Below are positions 36,533 to 46,173 of a stretch of DNA of 64,000 nucleotides, one piece after another. The notes beneath the pieces are model-generated. The model saw only the letters and a program-made list of their open reading frames with translations, was not told the DNA's origin and ran no database searches. The position numbers were made by a program, and so were the translations under genes. Position 1 is the first letter of the stretch. Each line of letters opens with the position of its first letter. Source of the DNA: Nostoc sp. C052 (lineage in GTDB: Bacteria > Cyanobacteriota > Cyanobacteriia > Cyanobacteriales > Nostocaceae); the NCBI RefSeq assembly GCF_013393905.1, contig NZ_CP040272.1, forward strand, positions 2,480,001 to 2,544,000, read 5' to 3'.

Positions 36533-38059
36533 CTAGGCTCCGACAGCTTCCTTGGCGGCGTACAACACTTCAGCGTTAATTTCCTTGAAACCGCGATCGC
36601 GGGCAAATTTCTCAGTATTCCGCTTGACTTTACCGCGAACAAATCCCGGAATCTTATTCAATTCTGCTTGACCATCTTTTGTCCAGTTGAGGTCAGAATC
36701 AGCAGAAATACCTCTAGTAATGACTTCTTTGGTATCATGACCGCCGAAGATTTCTAACAGGTGATCTTCCATTCCCAAAGTGAAGGAATTGTAGATCAAA
36801 TCTGTAATCTGATTTGTCCCTTCATAACCCATAAATGGTTTGTAACCGATGGGGAAGTTTTGGACGTGGATTGGTGCAGCAATTACACCGCAAGGAATAT
36901 CTAAGCGCTTACCAACATGGCGTTCCATTTGAGTGCCGAAAATGGCCGAGGGTTCGACACGAGCGATCGCATCCCCAATTTCACCATGATCTTCGGAGAT
37001 TAACACTTCATCGCAATACTCGCTAACCTGTTCGCGGAACCAGTCTGCATCATATTTACAGTAGGTACCAGCCCAAACAACGTGAATCCCCATTTCTCGC
37101 GCCAAAATCTTGGTAATGGCGGCGGCGTGGGTGTTGTCACCAAAGACCACAGCTTTTTTGCCAGTCAAGTTTTGGCAGTCAATGGAACGGGAGAACCAAG
37201 CAGCTTGAGATACATACAGGGTTTGCTCATTGATGAAGTTTTCATAATCAACTTCTGCACCTTGAGCATTAATTACCTGTTGAATCTTGCGAATACAACG
37301 GGCAGTTTCCACTACACCCATTGGAGTAATGTCTATATAAGGTGTGCCAAATTGTTCTTCCAGGTAACGGGCTGTAGTCAAACCGAGTTCACGGTAGGGC
37401 ACCAGGTTAAACCAGGCTTGGGACATCTTCTTCAAGTCATTCACCGAAGCACCTTCGGGAATTAAAGTATTTACTTCAATCCCCAAGTCAGCCATCAGCC
37501 GTTTGAGTTCGGTGCAGTCGTGATTATTGTGGAAACCAAGGGTGGTAGTACCGATAATGTTAACTGAGGGTTTTGCTGTTTTGCCCTCAGGCAATTCGCC
37601 GCGCTTGCGGGCTTTTTCAATGTAATATTGGACGATTTGATCCAAGGTGCGATCGGCGGCTTGCAGTTCGTTGTAACGGTAGTGGTTTACATCCGCCAGC
37701 ATTACATCTCCTTTTGCTTCCAACTGCGCTCGTTCCACAAAATTGTGCAGATCCTCTTGCAAAATGCTAGAGGTGCAGGTGGGAGTTAACACAATCAAAT
37801 CTGGGTGTTCCTCGGCGTCCTTACGGACGATATTATCTACTACCTTCTCTTGGGAACCGCGTGCCAAAACGTTGCGATCGACAACACTGGTTGTCACTGG
37901 AGTGAAATCTCTCTCCCGCGATAACATGGAGCGCATGACGTTAAAGTAGTCATCGCCAATGGGAGCGTGCATGATCGCATGAACATTCTTAAAAGAACTA
38001 GCAATTCGGAGAGTGCCGATGTGGGCTGGGCCAGCATACATCCAGTAAGCCAATTTCAT
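36533..38059 (-). CDS. chlB: light-independent protochlorophyllide reductase subunit B
   Basis: 508 aa from ATG 38059, the exact family start (MKLAYWMYAGPAHIGTLR); the frame is open to TTG 38080. ChlB with ChlN forms the nitrogenase-like catalytic part that reduces protochlorophyllide to chlorophyllide in the dark, receiving electrons from ChlL. D36 in HAPIGDDYF is the known unusual ligand of the 4Fe-4S cluster in this subunit. TPTCTSSILQEDL and the C-terminal NWTKDGQAELNKIPGFVRG region are also typical. chlL and chlN are not in the window, so chlB stands alone. Confidence 0.95.
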   Translation of the reverse strand: MKLAYWMYAGPAHIGTLRIASSFKNVHAIMHAPIGDDYFNVMRSMLSRERDFTPVTTSVVDRNVLARGSQEKVVDNIVRKDAEEHPDLIVLTPTCTSSILQEDLHNFVERAQLEAKGDVMLADVNHYRYNELQAADRTLDQIVQYYIEKARKRGELPEGKTAKPSVNIIGTTTLGFHNNHDCTELKRLMADLGIEVNTLIPEGASVNDLKKMSQAWFNLVPYRELGLTTARYLEEQFGTPYIDITPMGVVETARCIRKIQQVINAQGAEVDYENFINEQTLYVSQAAWFSRSIDCQNLTGKKAVVFGDNTHAAAITKILAREMGIHVVWAGTYCKYDADWFREQVSEYCDEVLISEDHGEIGDAIARVEPSAIFGTQMERHVGKRLDIPCGVIAAPIHVQNFPIGYKPFMGYEGTNQITDLIYNSFTLGMEDHLLEIFGGHDTKEVITRGISADSDLNWTKDGQAELNKIPGFVRGKVKRNTEKFARDRGFKEINAEVLYAAKEAVGA

Positions 38060-39002
38060 GTTTGTGTTTTCCCTTGTCAACTCAAATAACTAAGTAAGTG
38101 GGCGTAAAAAATATCTGATAGACCCGATCGCCAACCCCTTCGGTGCGTAGTTTACCGCCGTAGGTATCGCGTCGCGTGCCGTTAGCAGAGAAGGGGAGTA
38201 AGATTAAAGCCAAGGGGAGGGGGTCTTATTATATTTAATTCAGCCCATCTACTTATAAGTGCTTGATTATTAAATCGTTTCTGATTTTCTCAAACCTACT
38301 GGCTAAGAAAAAATAAGGTTTGTTGCGGGTTTTCGGGGCGGTGATATGGCTGAAACTCAGTTAATGCTTGGGATGAGGCTATCTATATAAACAATATTCC
38401 TGTTGTTTATGTAAAAAAATCTTAATGTTCCGGTAATTTTGTTTATAATAGCAGTTCTTAGTTAATTTCAATACATACCTAACAATAATAGTGCCTTTCC
38501 TGGTTGTCACAGGTACTTATCCAAAACTTCGATTTTTCACATCAAATATAGCAATTTCTGGCTTCCATTTATCATTTTTGCCAATAACTAACGTAATAAT
38601 ATTTAGCCCAACCAGTTTATCGATTAAGTGCCTATTAGCTTCATGAAGGTAATCGCTGAGTACATACAAGCGTGACCTCTGGCGAAAGGTCTTACTTCTG
38701 AGTATTATTGTTTATTTATACCTACCTCAGTACTGCGTAGGTTTTGGATTTTAAACTGGAATTTGGTTTTGGGAAAAGCTTAAAGGGTAAAGGTTAAAGG
38801 TTTTTTCTTTCCCCTTTCCCATTCCCCTTTTCCCATTAATCGACAAGTATTGATACCTACCTAATTAGCGATCAAACTGTGTAAATATGGAACTTTCTTA
38901 GGTAATAAGTGTCATAACAAAATATTCTCAGGAAAAATTCACTTGAAGTTTGAAAGTGAATCGAATACCCTAAGCTAGTAGACAATTTTCTTAAGGAAAT
39001 CT
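38060..39002. other. 0.9 kb repeat-bearing gap
   Basis: No credible gene. Near the chlB start are palindromic words of the dispersed type (CCCCTTCGGTGCGTAG ... GCAGAGAAGG at 38137-38196), and a repeat of family F lies at 38754-38853. The rest is AT-rich and must hold the promoters of chlB and of the secreted protein. Confidence 0.5.
38754..38853 (+). repeat. dispersed repeat, family F, copy 1
   Basis: AAACTGGAATTTGGTTTTGG, GGTTAAAGGTTTTTTCTTTC, CCCTTTTCCCATTAATCGAC, AAGTATTG. An inverted copy lies at 62600-62672. Confidence 0.72.
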
Positions 39003-39383
39003 ATGAACAAAAAAATTCTTCTGAATTTGCTTTCCACTTCCTCAATTTTCGTGTCGATGATGTCTACACTGGTGGCATTTCATCCTGCCCATGCCAGTGG
39101 TAGTATTACACAGCGATTACTGCATACACAAGATGGTCGCACCTGTATCACTAACCCGCATGGTGGAAACGATTTTGTGTGCATTCGAGATTCAGAGAGA
39201 AAACGTCCGTATAACTCTACAAGTCCCTCAACTATAGTCACATCAGTATCAGATCGAAATGTTGCTATGTTGAACTTTACTGAAGAGGAAAGCGATGCTG
39301 CAATTAGGGTATTTGGCTGTGACTGCCCATTATGTATAAATTCTTTGCGTCAGTTGCAGGGTACTGGAAACTTGGTGTACTAA
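39003..39383 (+). CDS. secreted small protein of unknown function
   Basis: 126 aa with a signal peptide (about residues 1-31, cut after AHA). The mature part carries two Cys in DGRTCITNPHGGNDFVC and three in GCDCPLCINSLRQLQG, suggesting disulfides or metal binding outside the cytoplasm. No domain is recognised. AAGGAAA lies 5 bases before ATG 39003. It stands alone, upstream of a perfect palindrome at 39517. Confidence 0.65.
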   Translation: MNKKILLNLLSTSSIFVSMMSTLVAFHPAHASGSITQRLLHTQDGRTCITNPHGGNDFVCIRDSERKRPYNSTSPSTIVTSVSDRNVAMLNFTEEESDAAIRVFGCDCPLCINSLRQLQGTGNLVY

Positions 39384-39516
39384 GGTTGAATAGCGTTGAT
39401 AGCGACTATAACTTTTGTTAGATACACGCGATCAATCACGTATAGAAGATATACAAAACCAAAAAAGCATTTTTAACGAAGTACCGCTACTATTATTTGG
39501 TTAAATGTAAATTCCT

Positions 39517-39546
39517 TGTAGGGGCAATTCATGAATTGCCCCTACA
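39517..39546. repeat. 30-base perfect palindrome
   Basis: Fourteen-base arms TGTAGGGGCAATTC and complement around AT. It lies between the convergent ends of the secreted protein gene and the helicase gene and may act as terminator; the same word (GTAGGGGCAATTCATGAATT) is a frequent repeat in cyanobacteria. Confidence 0.8.
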
Positions 39547-39626
39547 GCGTCTAATTTTGCTTAAGTCCTCAGAGAAAAAGACGCATAAAAATTCTCAAGT
39601 ACTCTGTGTGCGTCAGAGCGTCTTGT

Positions 39627-42302
39627 TTATTCAACCACTTCATTCACCGGGAATCTATCAATCAACTGCATCGCCCGATAGGCATTGCGTTGGAAAGAGT
39701 CTGGCAAATGGGGAACGTGGGGTATCTGCGACAATAAATCCAACGTCCGGCGTAAAATTCTCACCACATCGCCTTCATCCAAAGTGGTGTTCTCACAAAG
39801 TTCTGTCCACTCGATACCTAGTGCCCATTGTTCTACTATGGCAATTAACTCAAATTCCAACCATATAGGCAGCGCTACGTTGTACCGCCGTTGTAGTTGG
39901 AACATTTGGCGACGAATTCCCCGCAATTTTGCCAAAGCTTCTGCCACTTCATTGCTGAGGTCAAAGTTAACTTTGCTATCTGGACGGGGCGTTTCCATCA
40001 CTAAAGCCGCTGCTGCTGCTGCTAAATGATGCGGATCTAAGTTGTCTAATTCACCACTAGCGAATACTAAACCCAGCCACAATTCATTCTCGCCTCGAAT
40101 GGCAGCAGCGATTCGCCCTAATACTGTGGGGACTAAGTTATCTAAAGCGCCAAAATGTTGCAGAATTGCGATTAAATTCAGAAACTCTTCCCAATGACGT
40201 TGTGACTGTTGCTCGACTTGCCCTTGCAACTGTTCGAGTTCGGCTTCTAGTTCGACATAGCGGGCCCGACGCTTGAAAAGCGTTGCCGCATTGCCTGATT
40301 GATGTAGGGGATGAGCTTCTAATTGCTCTTGGACAGCGGTAGTGCGACTGAGTTGTTCTGCTACTTCTGGGGCCAGATGCAAAGATTCTATCGGATTGGG
40401 GATATGGGCAGCGATCGCAAATGTTTCTTGATTACCACGGCGCGACTGTCCTGGCTTCAAGGGCATCTCTGGCGGTGGTAGCATATCAGGCGGCACTTCA
40501 ATTCGCGGCAGTTCAGCATACAAATCAACTACATCCCCTGTAGTTGCCACATACCAACGGTTATCATGCCCCAAGCATACCAAGTAAGGAGCTTGACCAG
40601 AACCAGGCGATTTTCCCACTAACACTGCGGTTACGGGTGAAGACACGGTGATATTTTTGCCTTTGAGACTCAACAGAGTTCCTGACACCGCAAAGCCCAA
40701 CATCATCACCAATTCTTCTTGTCGGTCTTCTTGTGCTTGCTCTTGCAAGGTTTTCAATATCTGGCGTTCCACTTTCAGCCGTTGCCGCAATTTCTCATAA
40801 ACAGCCAGTTCATTTTCATCAACTGCGGCGATTTGCTCATGTAGTTGAGCTAATTGGGTTTGTAATTCGGCGATCTCATCATATTCCGGTCTTAAATGCA
40901 AGGTGGCCATGTACTGCCCAAAACTGCGCTCTATGAGTTCCCTAGTTTGCTCTAAGGTATGCGTTTGCAGCAAGTTGAGTACCATGCCGTAACTGGGCGT
41001 AAACTGGCTTACCAGAGGGTCAGGCTTGGATGTTCCCAAATACGCAGCTTCTTTAGCTCCTTCAAAGGGAGTTTGGACTGTCACCACATGACCTTGTTTA
41101 TCCATGCCCCGCCGCCCTGCTCGTCCCGCCATTTGCAAGAATTCCGAAGCGTTTAACAGGCGGTGTCCAGTGTCAGTCCGCTTGGAAAGGGTAGAAATTA
41201 CCGTTGTTCGAGCAGGCATATTAATTCCCGCCGCTAGTGTCTCAGTGGCGAATACTACTTTAATCAGCCCTTGCTGAAATAGTTCTTCTACCAGTGCTTT
41301 CCAAGCAGGCAAAATTCCAGCGTGGTGGGCAGCAATTCCCCGATACAGGGGGGCAATTTGTCCAGAACGCCCAGCTTCGGGATTGCGGGCTAAAAAGTCA
41401 TCAATTTGTTCCCGTAAAATTTGGGATTCTTCACTATTTACCAGCCATAAATCCCCCACTTCTGCCACCGCTTTATCACATCCCCGGCGACTGAAGATAA
41501 AATAAATCGCTGGTAGCATATCCCGTTGCTCTAACTGGCTGAGGGTAAAAATTATACCCGGAGCCTCCGGTCTACCACTTCTCCCTCTGTCCCTTTCTCC
41601 CCCTTTTCCCTTCTTCTTCTGAAGGCGGGGGTTGATTTTGGTTTTGCTATCATTCAGCAGGGGAAATAACCCTTTAGGATTGCAAAAGTGAAATTCCAAG
41701 GGAACTGGACGAAAATCGGAGTAAATCAGGTCTGTTGGGCCGTGAACGCGATTTAGCCAGTCGGTGAGTTGATCGCTATTGGCAACCGTTGCTGAGAGGG
41801 CTGCTAGTTGCACTTCACGGGGACAATAGATGATTGATTCTTCCCAAACAGTACCGCGCTGGCGATCGTTCATGTAGTGGCATTCATCAAGGATTACCGC
41901 TTCCACGTCTACCAATGAGATGCCTACTTGCCCAATGGGTGTACCGTAGAGCATATTTCGGAAAATTTCTGTGGTCATCACTAAAATCGGCGCATCTCTG
42001 TGAATGGAAGCATCTCCAGTTAACAGACCGACTTGATCAAACCCGAATTTTTCTCGAAAGTCACGTAATTTTTGATTCGACAGCGCTTTTAGAGGAGTGG
42101 TGTAAAATACACGTTTTCCTCGCGCCAAGGCGCGGTAAATAGCGTATTCCCCGACTAATGTTTTGCCCGAACCTGTAGGGGCACATACAACAACGGAGCG
42201 TCCGGCGTTCAGGGACGCGATCGCTTCTTTTTGAAACTGATCCAGATCAAAGGGAAATATAGTCCCTAAGTCGAGTTCTGGAGACGGTGCAGGATAATTC
42301 AC
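39627..42302 (-). CDS. Ski2/Mtr4-like DExH RNA helicase
   Basis: 891 aa. Motif I is APTGSGKT near residue 41, motif II is DECHYMND near residue 139, motif III is SAT, and motif VI is QMAGRAGRRGMD near residue 390. The C-terminal DSHCT domain (about 740-885) ends with TLDLLSQIPHVPHLPDSF. This is the Ski2-like superfamily 2 plan; in eukaryotes it feeds RNA to the exosome, and in cyanobacteria its role is not settled. Residues about 221-243 (QKKKGKGGERDRGRSGRPEA) are a basic repeat-derived insertion between the two RecA folds. Starts at GTG 42302. Confidence 0.9.
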   Translation of the reverse strand: MNYPAPSPELDLGTIFPFDLDQFQKEAIASLNAGRSVVVCAPTGSGKTLVGEYAIYRALARGKRVFYTTPLKALSNQKLRDFREKFGFDQVGLLTGDASIHRDAPILVMTTEIFRNMLYGTPIGQVGISLVDVEAVILDECHYMNDRQRGTVWEESIIYCPREVQLAALSATVANSDQLTDWLNRVHGPTDLIYSDFRPVPLEFHFCNPKGLFPLLNDSKTKINPRLQKKKGKGGERDRGRSGRPEAPGIIFTLSQLEQRDMLPAIYFIFSRRGCDKAVAEVGDLWLVNSEESQILREQIDDFLARNPEAGRSGQIAPLYRGIAAHHAGILPAWKALVEELFQQGLIKVVFATETLAAGINMPARTTVISTLSKRTDTGHRLLNASEFLQMAGRAGRRGMDKQGHVVTVQTPFEGAKEAAYLGTSKPDPLVSQFTPSYGMVLNLLQTHTLEQTRELIERSFGQYMATLHLRPEYDEIAELQTQLAQLHEQIAAVDENELAVYEKLRQRLKVERQILKTLQEQAQEDRQEELVMMLGFAVSGTLLSLKGKNITVSSPVTAVLVGKSPGSGQAPYLVCLGHDNRWYVATTGDVVDLYAELPRIEVPPDMLPPPEMPLKPGQSRRGNQETFAIAAHIPNPIESLHLAPEVAEQLSRTTAVQEQLEAHPLHQSGNAATLFKRRARYVELEAELEQLQGQVEQQSQRHWEEFLNLIAILQHFGALDNLVPTVLGRIAAAIRGENELWLGLVFASGELDNLDPHHLAAAAAALVMETPRPDSKVNFDLSNEVAEALAKLRGIRRQMFQLQRRYNVALPIWLEFELIAIVEQWALGIEWTELCENTTLDEGDVVRILRRTLDLLSQIPHVPHLPDSFQRNAYRAMQLIDRFPVNEVVE

Positions 42303-42361
42303 TCAATCACATTTGCAACCAGATTGTTTACTATACTAACGAGTCTTTTGTCAACTTCGTT

Positions 42362-42412
42362 AATAGTCATTAGTCATTAGTTTTTCACAAATGACCAATG
42401 ACTAATGACTCT
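42362..42412. repeat. heptamer array between proC and the helicase gene
   Basis: TAGTCATTAGTCATTAG is followed after a short spacer by AATGACCAATGACTAATGAC, its inverse; together they could fold into a hairpin behind proC. Confidence 0.7.
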
Positions 42413-42415
42413 TTA

Positions 42416-43234
42416 TTATTTTCCCAGCTCTTGCGATCGCTCTGTGGCAGCTTTGACCGCTTCAATTAAAGCGGAACGAAATCCTGCCTGTTCTAGCTTG
42501 GCAATCCCGGCAATGGTTGTACCACCGGGGCTAGTAACACGATCTTTGAGTTCTGCTGGGTGCATTTTGGTTTCCTGCAACAGTTTCGCTGTTCCTAGTA
42601 CGGTTTGCAAGGCTAGTTGATTGGCAATCGCTCTAGGTAAACCTGCGGCGACTCCGCCATCTGCGAGTGCTTCTACTAACAGTGCCACGTAAGCAGGTCC
42701 GCTACCAGATAACCCTGTAACTGCATCCATCAGCGCTTCTGACACTTCCACGACTTCGCCCACAGCAGAAAAAACTTGCTGTGCTATTTGGTGATGCAAG
42801 GCATTGGTATATGCACCTGAACAAATTGCGGTAACTCCTGCTCCGACAGTGGCCGGGGTGTTGGGCATTGCTCTAATCACTGGCAATTGCACAAATGCAG
42901 CTTCTAGCTGACTTAAGGGCACACCCGCCAAAATAGAAATAATTAGGGGTGAATGCTCTCTATTAAGAATATCAATATCTGCTAATTCTTGAGCGATCGC
43001 GCTAAATACCTGCGGTTTTACTGCCAAAAAGAGAACTTCTTTTGCTTCGGTGAAAACCTGGCTATTATCTGTAGTCACAGCAACACCGTATTGCTGTTTT
43101 AAAAAATCTAAGCGTGAAGATAGCGGTTCGCTAACTATGACTTCTGATGATTGATAAATTCCACGCGCGATAAGGCGGGATAAGAGCGCTTCTCCCATTA
43201 CCCCACCACCAATTAAGCCAAATTTTATAGTCAT
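42416..43234 (-). CDS. proC: pyrroline-5-carboxylate reductase
   Basis: 272 aa. Reduces 1-pyrroline-5-carboxylate to L-proline with NAD(P)H, the last step of proline synthesis. A Rossmann fold opens with GLIGGGVMGEALLSRL near residue 6; the C-terminal domain contains AVTGLSGSGPAYVALLVEALADG near 165 and VTSPGGTTIAG near 236, both diagnostic. The ATG at 43234 is the last unit of a TAATGAC heptamer array, so no regular ribosome-binding site is seen. It follows sepF on the same strand by about 100 bases. Confidence 0.94.
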   Translation of the reverse strand: MTIKFGLIGGGVMGEALLSRLIARGIYQSSEVIVSEPLSSRLDFLKQQYGVAVTTDNSQVFTEAKEVLFLAVKPQVFSAIAQELADIDILNREHSPLIISILAGVPLSQLEAAFVQLPVIRAMPNTPATVGAGVTAICSGAYTNALHHQIAQQVFSAVGEVVEVSEALMDAVTGLSGSGPAYVALLVEALADGGVAAGLPRAIANQLALQTVLGTAKLLQETKMHPAELKDRVTSPGGTTIAGIAKLEQAGFRSALIEAVKAATERSQELGK

Positions 43235-43325
43235 TAGTCATTGGTCATTAGTCATTGGTCATTAGTCGTTTGTCATTTGTCACCATGAGAAAAACCCAGG
43301 ACAAATGACAAAGGACAAAGGACTA
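43233..43325. repeat. heptamer array at the proC start
   Basis: TTAGTCATTGGTCATTAG units run from the proC start codon to about 43272; then GTCATTTGTCACC and GACAAATGACAAAGGACAAA form an inverted pair. The array provides the proC ATG. Confidence 0.8.
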
Positions 43326-43340
43326 ACTACTAATTTAACT

Positions 43341-43946
43341 TTATTGTGCCATCCGGTTAGTTTCGTTGCCCCAGGTTGGATTTGGAGTACCTGTTGTCGG
43401 ACGGGAAGGACGTACTGGTGGTTGTGGTACTTCATGAAGAACGCCACCTTGGGTACTAACTTGGACACAACTTGGTGTAAACAAAAAGATGCTCTCTCCG
43501 ATGCGCTCTTGATGTCCATCTAGTGCGTAAGTACCACCTGCAACAAAATCTACAGCTCGTTGAGCTTGGTCTGGGTCCATGATTGTCAGATTTAATACCA
43601 CTGACTTGCGTTCGCGCAACGCTTGAATTGCCTGGGGCATTTCTTCAAAGGTGCGTGGTTCGAGTACTAAAACTTCCGAAATTCCGTTAATTGCTCCTGG
43701 CATACCAATCACATTCCCCATTGGCTTTTGACCTGCTGTCATATCATCTCCCATTGTAGGCACTGGTTCCCGCCAGCGTCGATTTTGAGCGGCTGGACTC
43801 TCTTGTGGTGCTGGCTGGGGATTTTCTTGCTGATACAGATTTTGATAATTATTATTATCTGTTTCTGGTTCTTCTTCGTAATACTCGTATTCCACTTGCT
43901 CATTTAGACCCACAAAGTCTCTGAGTTTGGAAAAAATGTTGTTCAT
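43341..43946 (-). CDS. sepF: cell division protein SepF
   Basis: 201 aa. SepF (Cdv2 in cyanobacteria) binds FtsZ and shapes the division ring. An N-terminal amphipathic part (residues 1-15, NIFSKLRDFVGL), a disordered Gln/Pro-rich middle (about 20-85), then the conserved core: VLVLEPRTFEEMPQAIQALR, KSVVLNLTIMDPDQAQRAVDF, VAGGTYALDGHQERIGESIF, LFTPSCVQVS. Length and layout match cyanobacterial SepF. Starts at ATG 43946. The pipX-pipY-sepF-proC order is a common cyanobacterial arrangement. Confidence 0.93.
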   Translation of the reverse strand: MNNIFSKLRDFVGLNEQVEYEYYEEEPETDNNNYQNLYQQENPQPAPQESPAAQNRRWREPVPTMGDDMTAGQKPMGNVIGMPGAINGISEVLVLEPRTFEEMPQAIQALRERKSVVLNLTIMDPDQAQRAVDFVAGGTYALDGHQERIGESIFLFTPSCVQVSTQGGVLHEVPQPPVRPSRPTTGTPNPTWGNETNRMAQ

Positions 43947-44313
43947 TGTGTGTGTACTCTCCTGGTGCGAATAGCCTGTATTGACTTGGCTGAGGATTAG
44001 TTGAGCTAGGAGCGACCGCTACATCGGTGGATACTTCCGCAACTGTATTGCTAGTTGTAGCCCATACTACGGGTTTTGGCGATGAACTGACACTTATTGG
44101 AAAGGTCTGTGCATCGCCTAAACATAATAATGAGTCAAGATTATATCCTAAGGTTTATCCGAAGGAAACTTCTTTATACCCCATTTTCCCTTGGCGATTG
44201 CTCTTGTCAATACTATATCCTTTGTTTCGGATTGCACCAGTCTGTGAAAAAATTATTGTCAACAAATCCTTAGCTTCGATTAATACTGCCCTGCAAGGCT
44301 GATAATTAATTGG
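43947..44313. other. gap between sepF and pipY
   Basis: 367 bases without a credible gene; an open plus-strand frame at 44027-44302 shows no coding features. It presumably carries a separate sepF promoter. Confidence 0.4.
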
Positions 44314-44982
44314 CTAATAGCGATCGCCAAACAAGATTGTTCCTAATCGTACCATCGTTGCGCCTGCTTGTACTGCCAGTTCGTAGTCGCCTGACATACC
44401 CATAGATAGGTGCTGCATTTTAATATGCGACCAGTTTTCCCCCTGGATTTCTTTGGCTAGCTCACGATTGCGATTAAACACACTGAGAATTTCGGAATCA
44501 TTTAATCCTGAAGGCGGAATTGTCATCAAACCTTGAATTTGTAAACTTTTGTATTGATTCAGTGTGGGTAAATCAGCTAAAAGTTCTGGCACACTCCAAC
44601 CAGACTTGCTGGGATCGGGGAGAATTTTCACTTGCAGGCAAACCTGGGGACTCACTCCTAGCTGTTGCGCCAATTGGTCTAAGCGCTGTGCCAGCTTCAA
44701 ATTATCTACGGAGTGAATCCAAGGGAATTGCTCAATGGCTTTTTTGGCTTTATTGCCTTGTAAATGTCCAATAAAGTGCCAGGTAATATCCGGTAAGTCT
44801 TGCAACTCGGCTTGTTTGCTGGCAGCTTCTTGGATACGACTTTCCCCAAAATCACGAATTCCGGCGTTGTATGCAGACCGAATGGACTGGGCAGAAACTT
44901 GCTTGCTAACAGCAATCAATTTGACTGAAGTTGGCAGTGAGGAACGAATGGAAAGAATACGTTCGGAAATCGAACTGTTCAT
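44314..44982 (-). CDS. pipY: PipY, PLP-binding protein of the YggS/PROSC family
   Basis: 222 aa TIM-barrel protein binding pyridoxal phosphate at K27 (KLIAVSKQVS) and involved in PLP and amino-acid homeostasis, without a known enzymatic reaction. Other family marks are DFGESRIQEA, WHFIGHLQGNKAK, and the C-terminal LSMGMSGDYELAVQAGATMV and RLGTILFG. Its start overlaps the end of pipX by four bases (44979-44982), a sign of translational coupling. In Synechococcus the pair pipX-pipY is a genuine operon with a functional link. Confidence 0.94.
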   Translation of the reverse strand: MNSSISERILSIRSSLPTSVKLIAVSKQVSAQSIRSAYNAGIRDFGESRIQEAASKQAELQDLPDITWHFIGHLQGNKAKKAIEQFPWIHSVDNLKLAQRLDQLAQQLGVSPQVCLQVKILPDPSKSGWSVPELLADLPTLNQYKSLQIQGLMTIPPSGLNDSEILSVFNRNRELAKEIQGENWSHIKMQHLSMGMSGDYELAVQAGATMVRLGTILFGDRY

Positions 44983-45257
44983 TGGAAGGTGCGCTGGAAA
45001 ACACTCTGAAGCTGATCGTACTCCTGAGAATGCCCACTGCGCCGCAGGGTACGTAAGCGATTTTCCAACATCATTCTGGCCTCAGTACGTCCTAGAGACT
45101 GGAATTTGACACCTTTAACGTCATTTGCCACCAAAAAAAATAAGCGCTGGGCATAAAGTGTGGTGAACAAATCCTGGTTTTCATCAACCATACAGATTTT
45201 GTAAAGTAAACCCCAAGTTGGATGGTTTATGTAAGTTTCTGCGTTTTCTGGATTCAT
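44979..45257 (-). CDS. pipX: PipX, co-activator of NtcA and partner of PII
   Basis: 92 aa. PipX binds either the nitrogen regulator NtcA (when 2-oxoglutarate is high) or the signalling protein PII. The Tudor-like N-terminal part (ETYINHPTWGLLYKICMV, LFTTLYAQRLFFLV) carries the contact surface, and two C-terminal helices follow (ARMMLENRLRTLRRSGHSQE). Length is that of the family. The gene leads the pipX-pipY pair. The upstream region has no perfect NtcA site GTA-N8-TAC that I can find. Confidence 0.95.
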   Translation of the reverse strand: MNPENAETYINHPTWGLLYKICMVDENQDLFTTLYAQRLFFLVANDVKGVKFQSLGRTEARMMLENRLRTLRRSGHSQEYDQLQSVFQRTFQ

Positions 45258-46173
45258 TTAAGAGTCAAGGTGTAGTCAAGGTGGAAGTTGGAAGTATATA
45301 TATCTTTTCGCAGTAAATTCCAAACATTCAGACGATAATACCAACATTCGTCAGAATATTTGGTTAAAATGCGAAACTGCGGTTACGAAGACCTCGATCT
45401 AGTTCCTAATGGGCAGATGAAGCTAGTGGTAGTGAAGCGCAATGGTACAACAAAAGCCGCGAAGCGTAGATTCAAAGAGTACAGGCTGGTGGAGAAATAT
45501 CACCATCTGCTTTGGTGACTTTAATTTAGCAATCTGTAGGGAGAAGGCACAAAATATTCCCGATCCTCTGGTTGAAAGTTCGACGTAGGAAGGAAAAACA
45601 CCCTTTGAAATTCCCAACGGCAACGACGAATTTTTCAACTTCTTTCCATACTGCCACAACTGTCGCGGAATGGCACAAAATTGGGGATTGGGGACTGGGA
45701 ATTGGGTACTGGGTACTGGAAATAAAAATATTATTTATGCAAAAAGTTTATTGATTATCCAGTATTTTCAGTGGTGGAATCTGTGCCTGAGCGTTGTGCA
45801 GAGATTCATCAGGGTATCGATCAAAAATATTGAGATTAGTTGGTAGTATTCAAGTAAGGCTGTTTAATAGCTAAAATCTACAGGAAATGATAGGGGATCA
45901 ATTTTATGGCTGGGTAGCTGTTCAATTTACCCTATCATATTGTTACCGATAGCTCAATACTGTTCGGTTAAGGCAAGAGACGCGATGAATCTTCGTCTCT
46001 ACAATAATCAGTATTTGGTAGAGAAGGCGATTTAATATTTTGTTTTACTTCTGACTCCTGTTAACGCACGGGGCGTAACCCATTCTGATTCCTGTTAGCG
46101 GTAGCGGGGCGTTTAGCCCATTCTGATTCCTGAATTCTGCTGTATTACCTCTTACCATTTTCTCGGTGCAAAA
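45258..46173. other. 0.9 kb gap with repeats
   Basis: No convincing gene. A 49-codon frame at 45370-45519 (MRNCGYEDLDLVPNGQMK...) is basic and unsupported. A copy of repeat family E lies at 45954-46034, followed by two tandem copies of CCTGTTAnCG...GGGGCGT...CCATTCTGATT at about 46058-46131. A GGGGACTGGGAATTGGG repeat sits near 45690. Confidence 0.45.
45954..46034 (+). repeat. dispersed repeat, family E, copy 2
   Basis: TCAATACTGTTCGGTTAAGG, CAAGAGACGCGATGAATC, CGTCTCTACAATAAT; matches 35363-35446 in the same orientation. Confidence 0.7.

Noticed and set aside
44027..44302. 91-codon plus-strand frame between sepF and pipY
   Set aside because: No domain, odd composition, lies opposite the operon; more likely promoter DNA.
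45258..45420. NtcA-binding site in front of pipX
   Set aside because: The nearest match on the minus strand is GTA-N8-TGA, lacking the TAC half, so it does not meet the consensus.
45370..45519. 49-codon plus-strand frame MRNCGYEDLDLVPNGQMK...
   Set aside because: Short, basic, no clear ribosome-binding site, and length is within chance for this base composition; kept only as a note.
45423..45659. 78-codon minus-strand frame
   Set aside because: Overlaps the above and repeat DNA; irregular composition and no recognisable domain.
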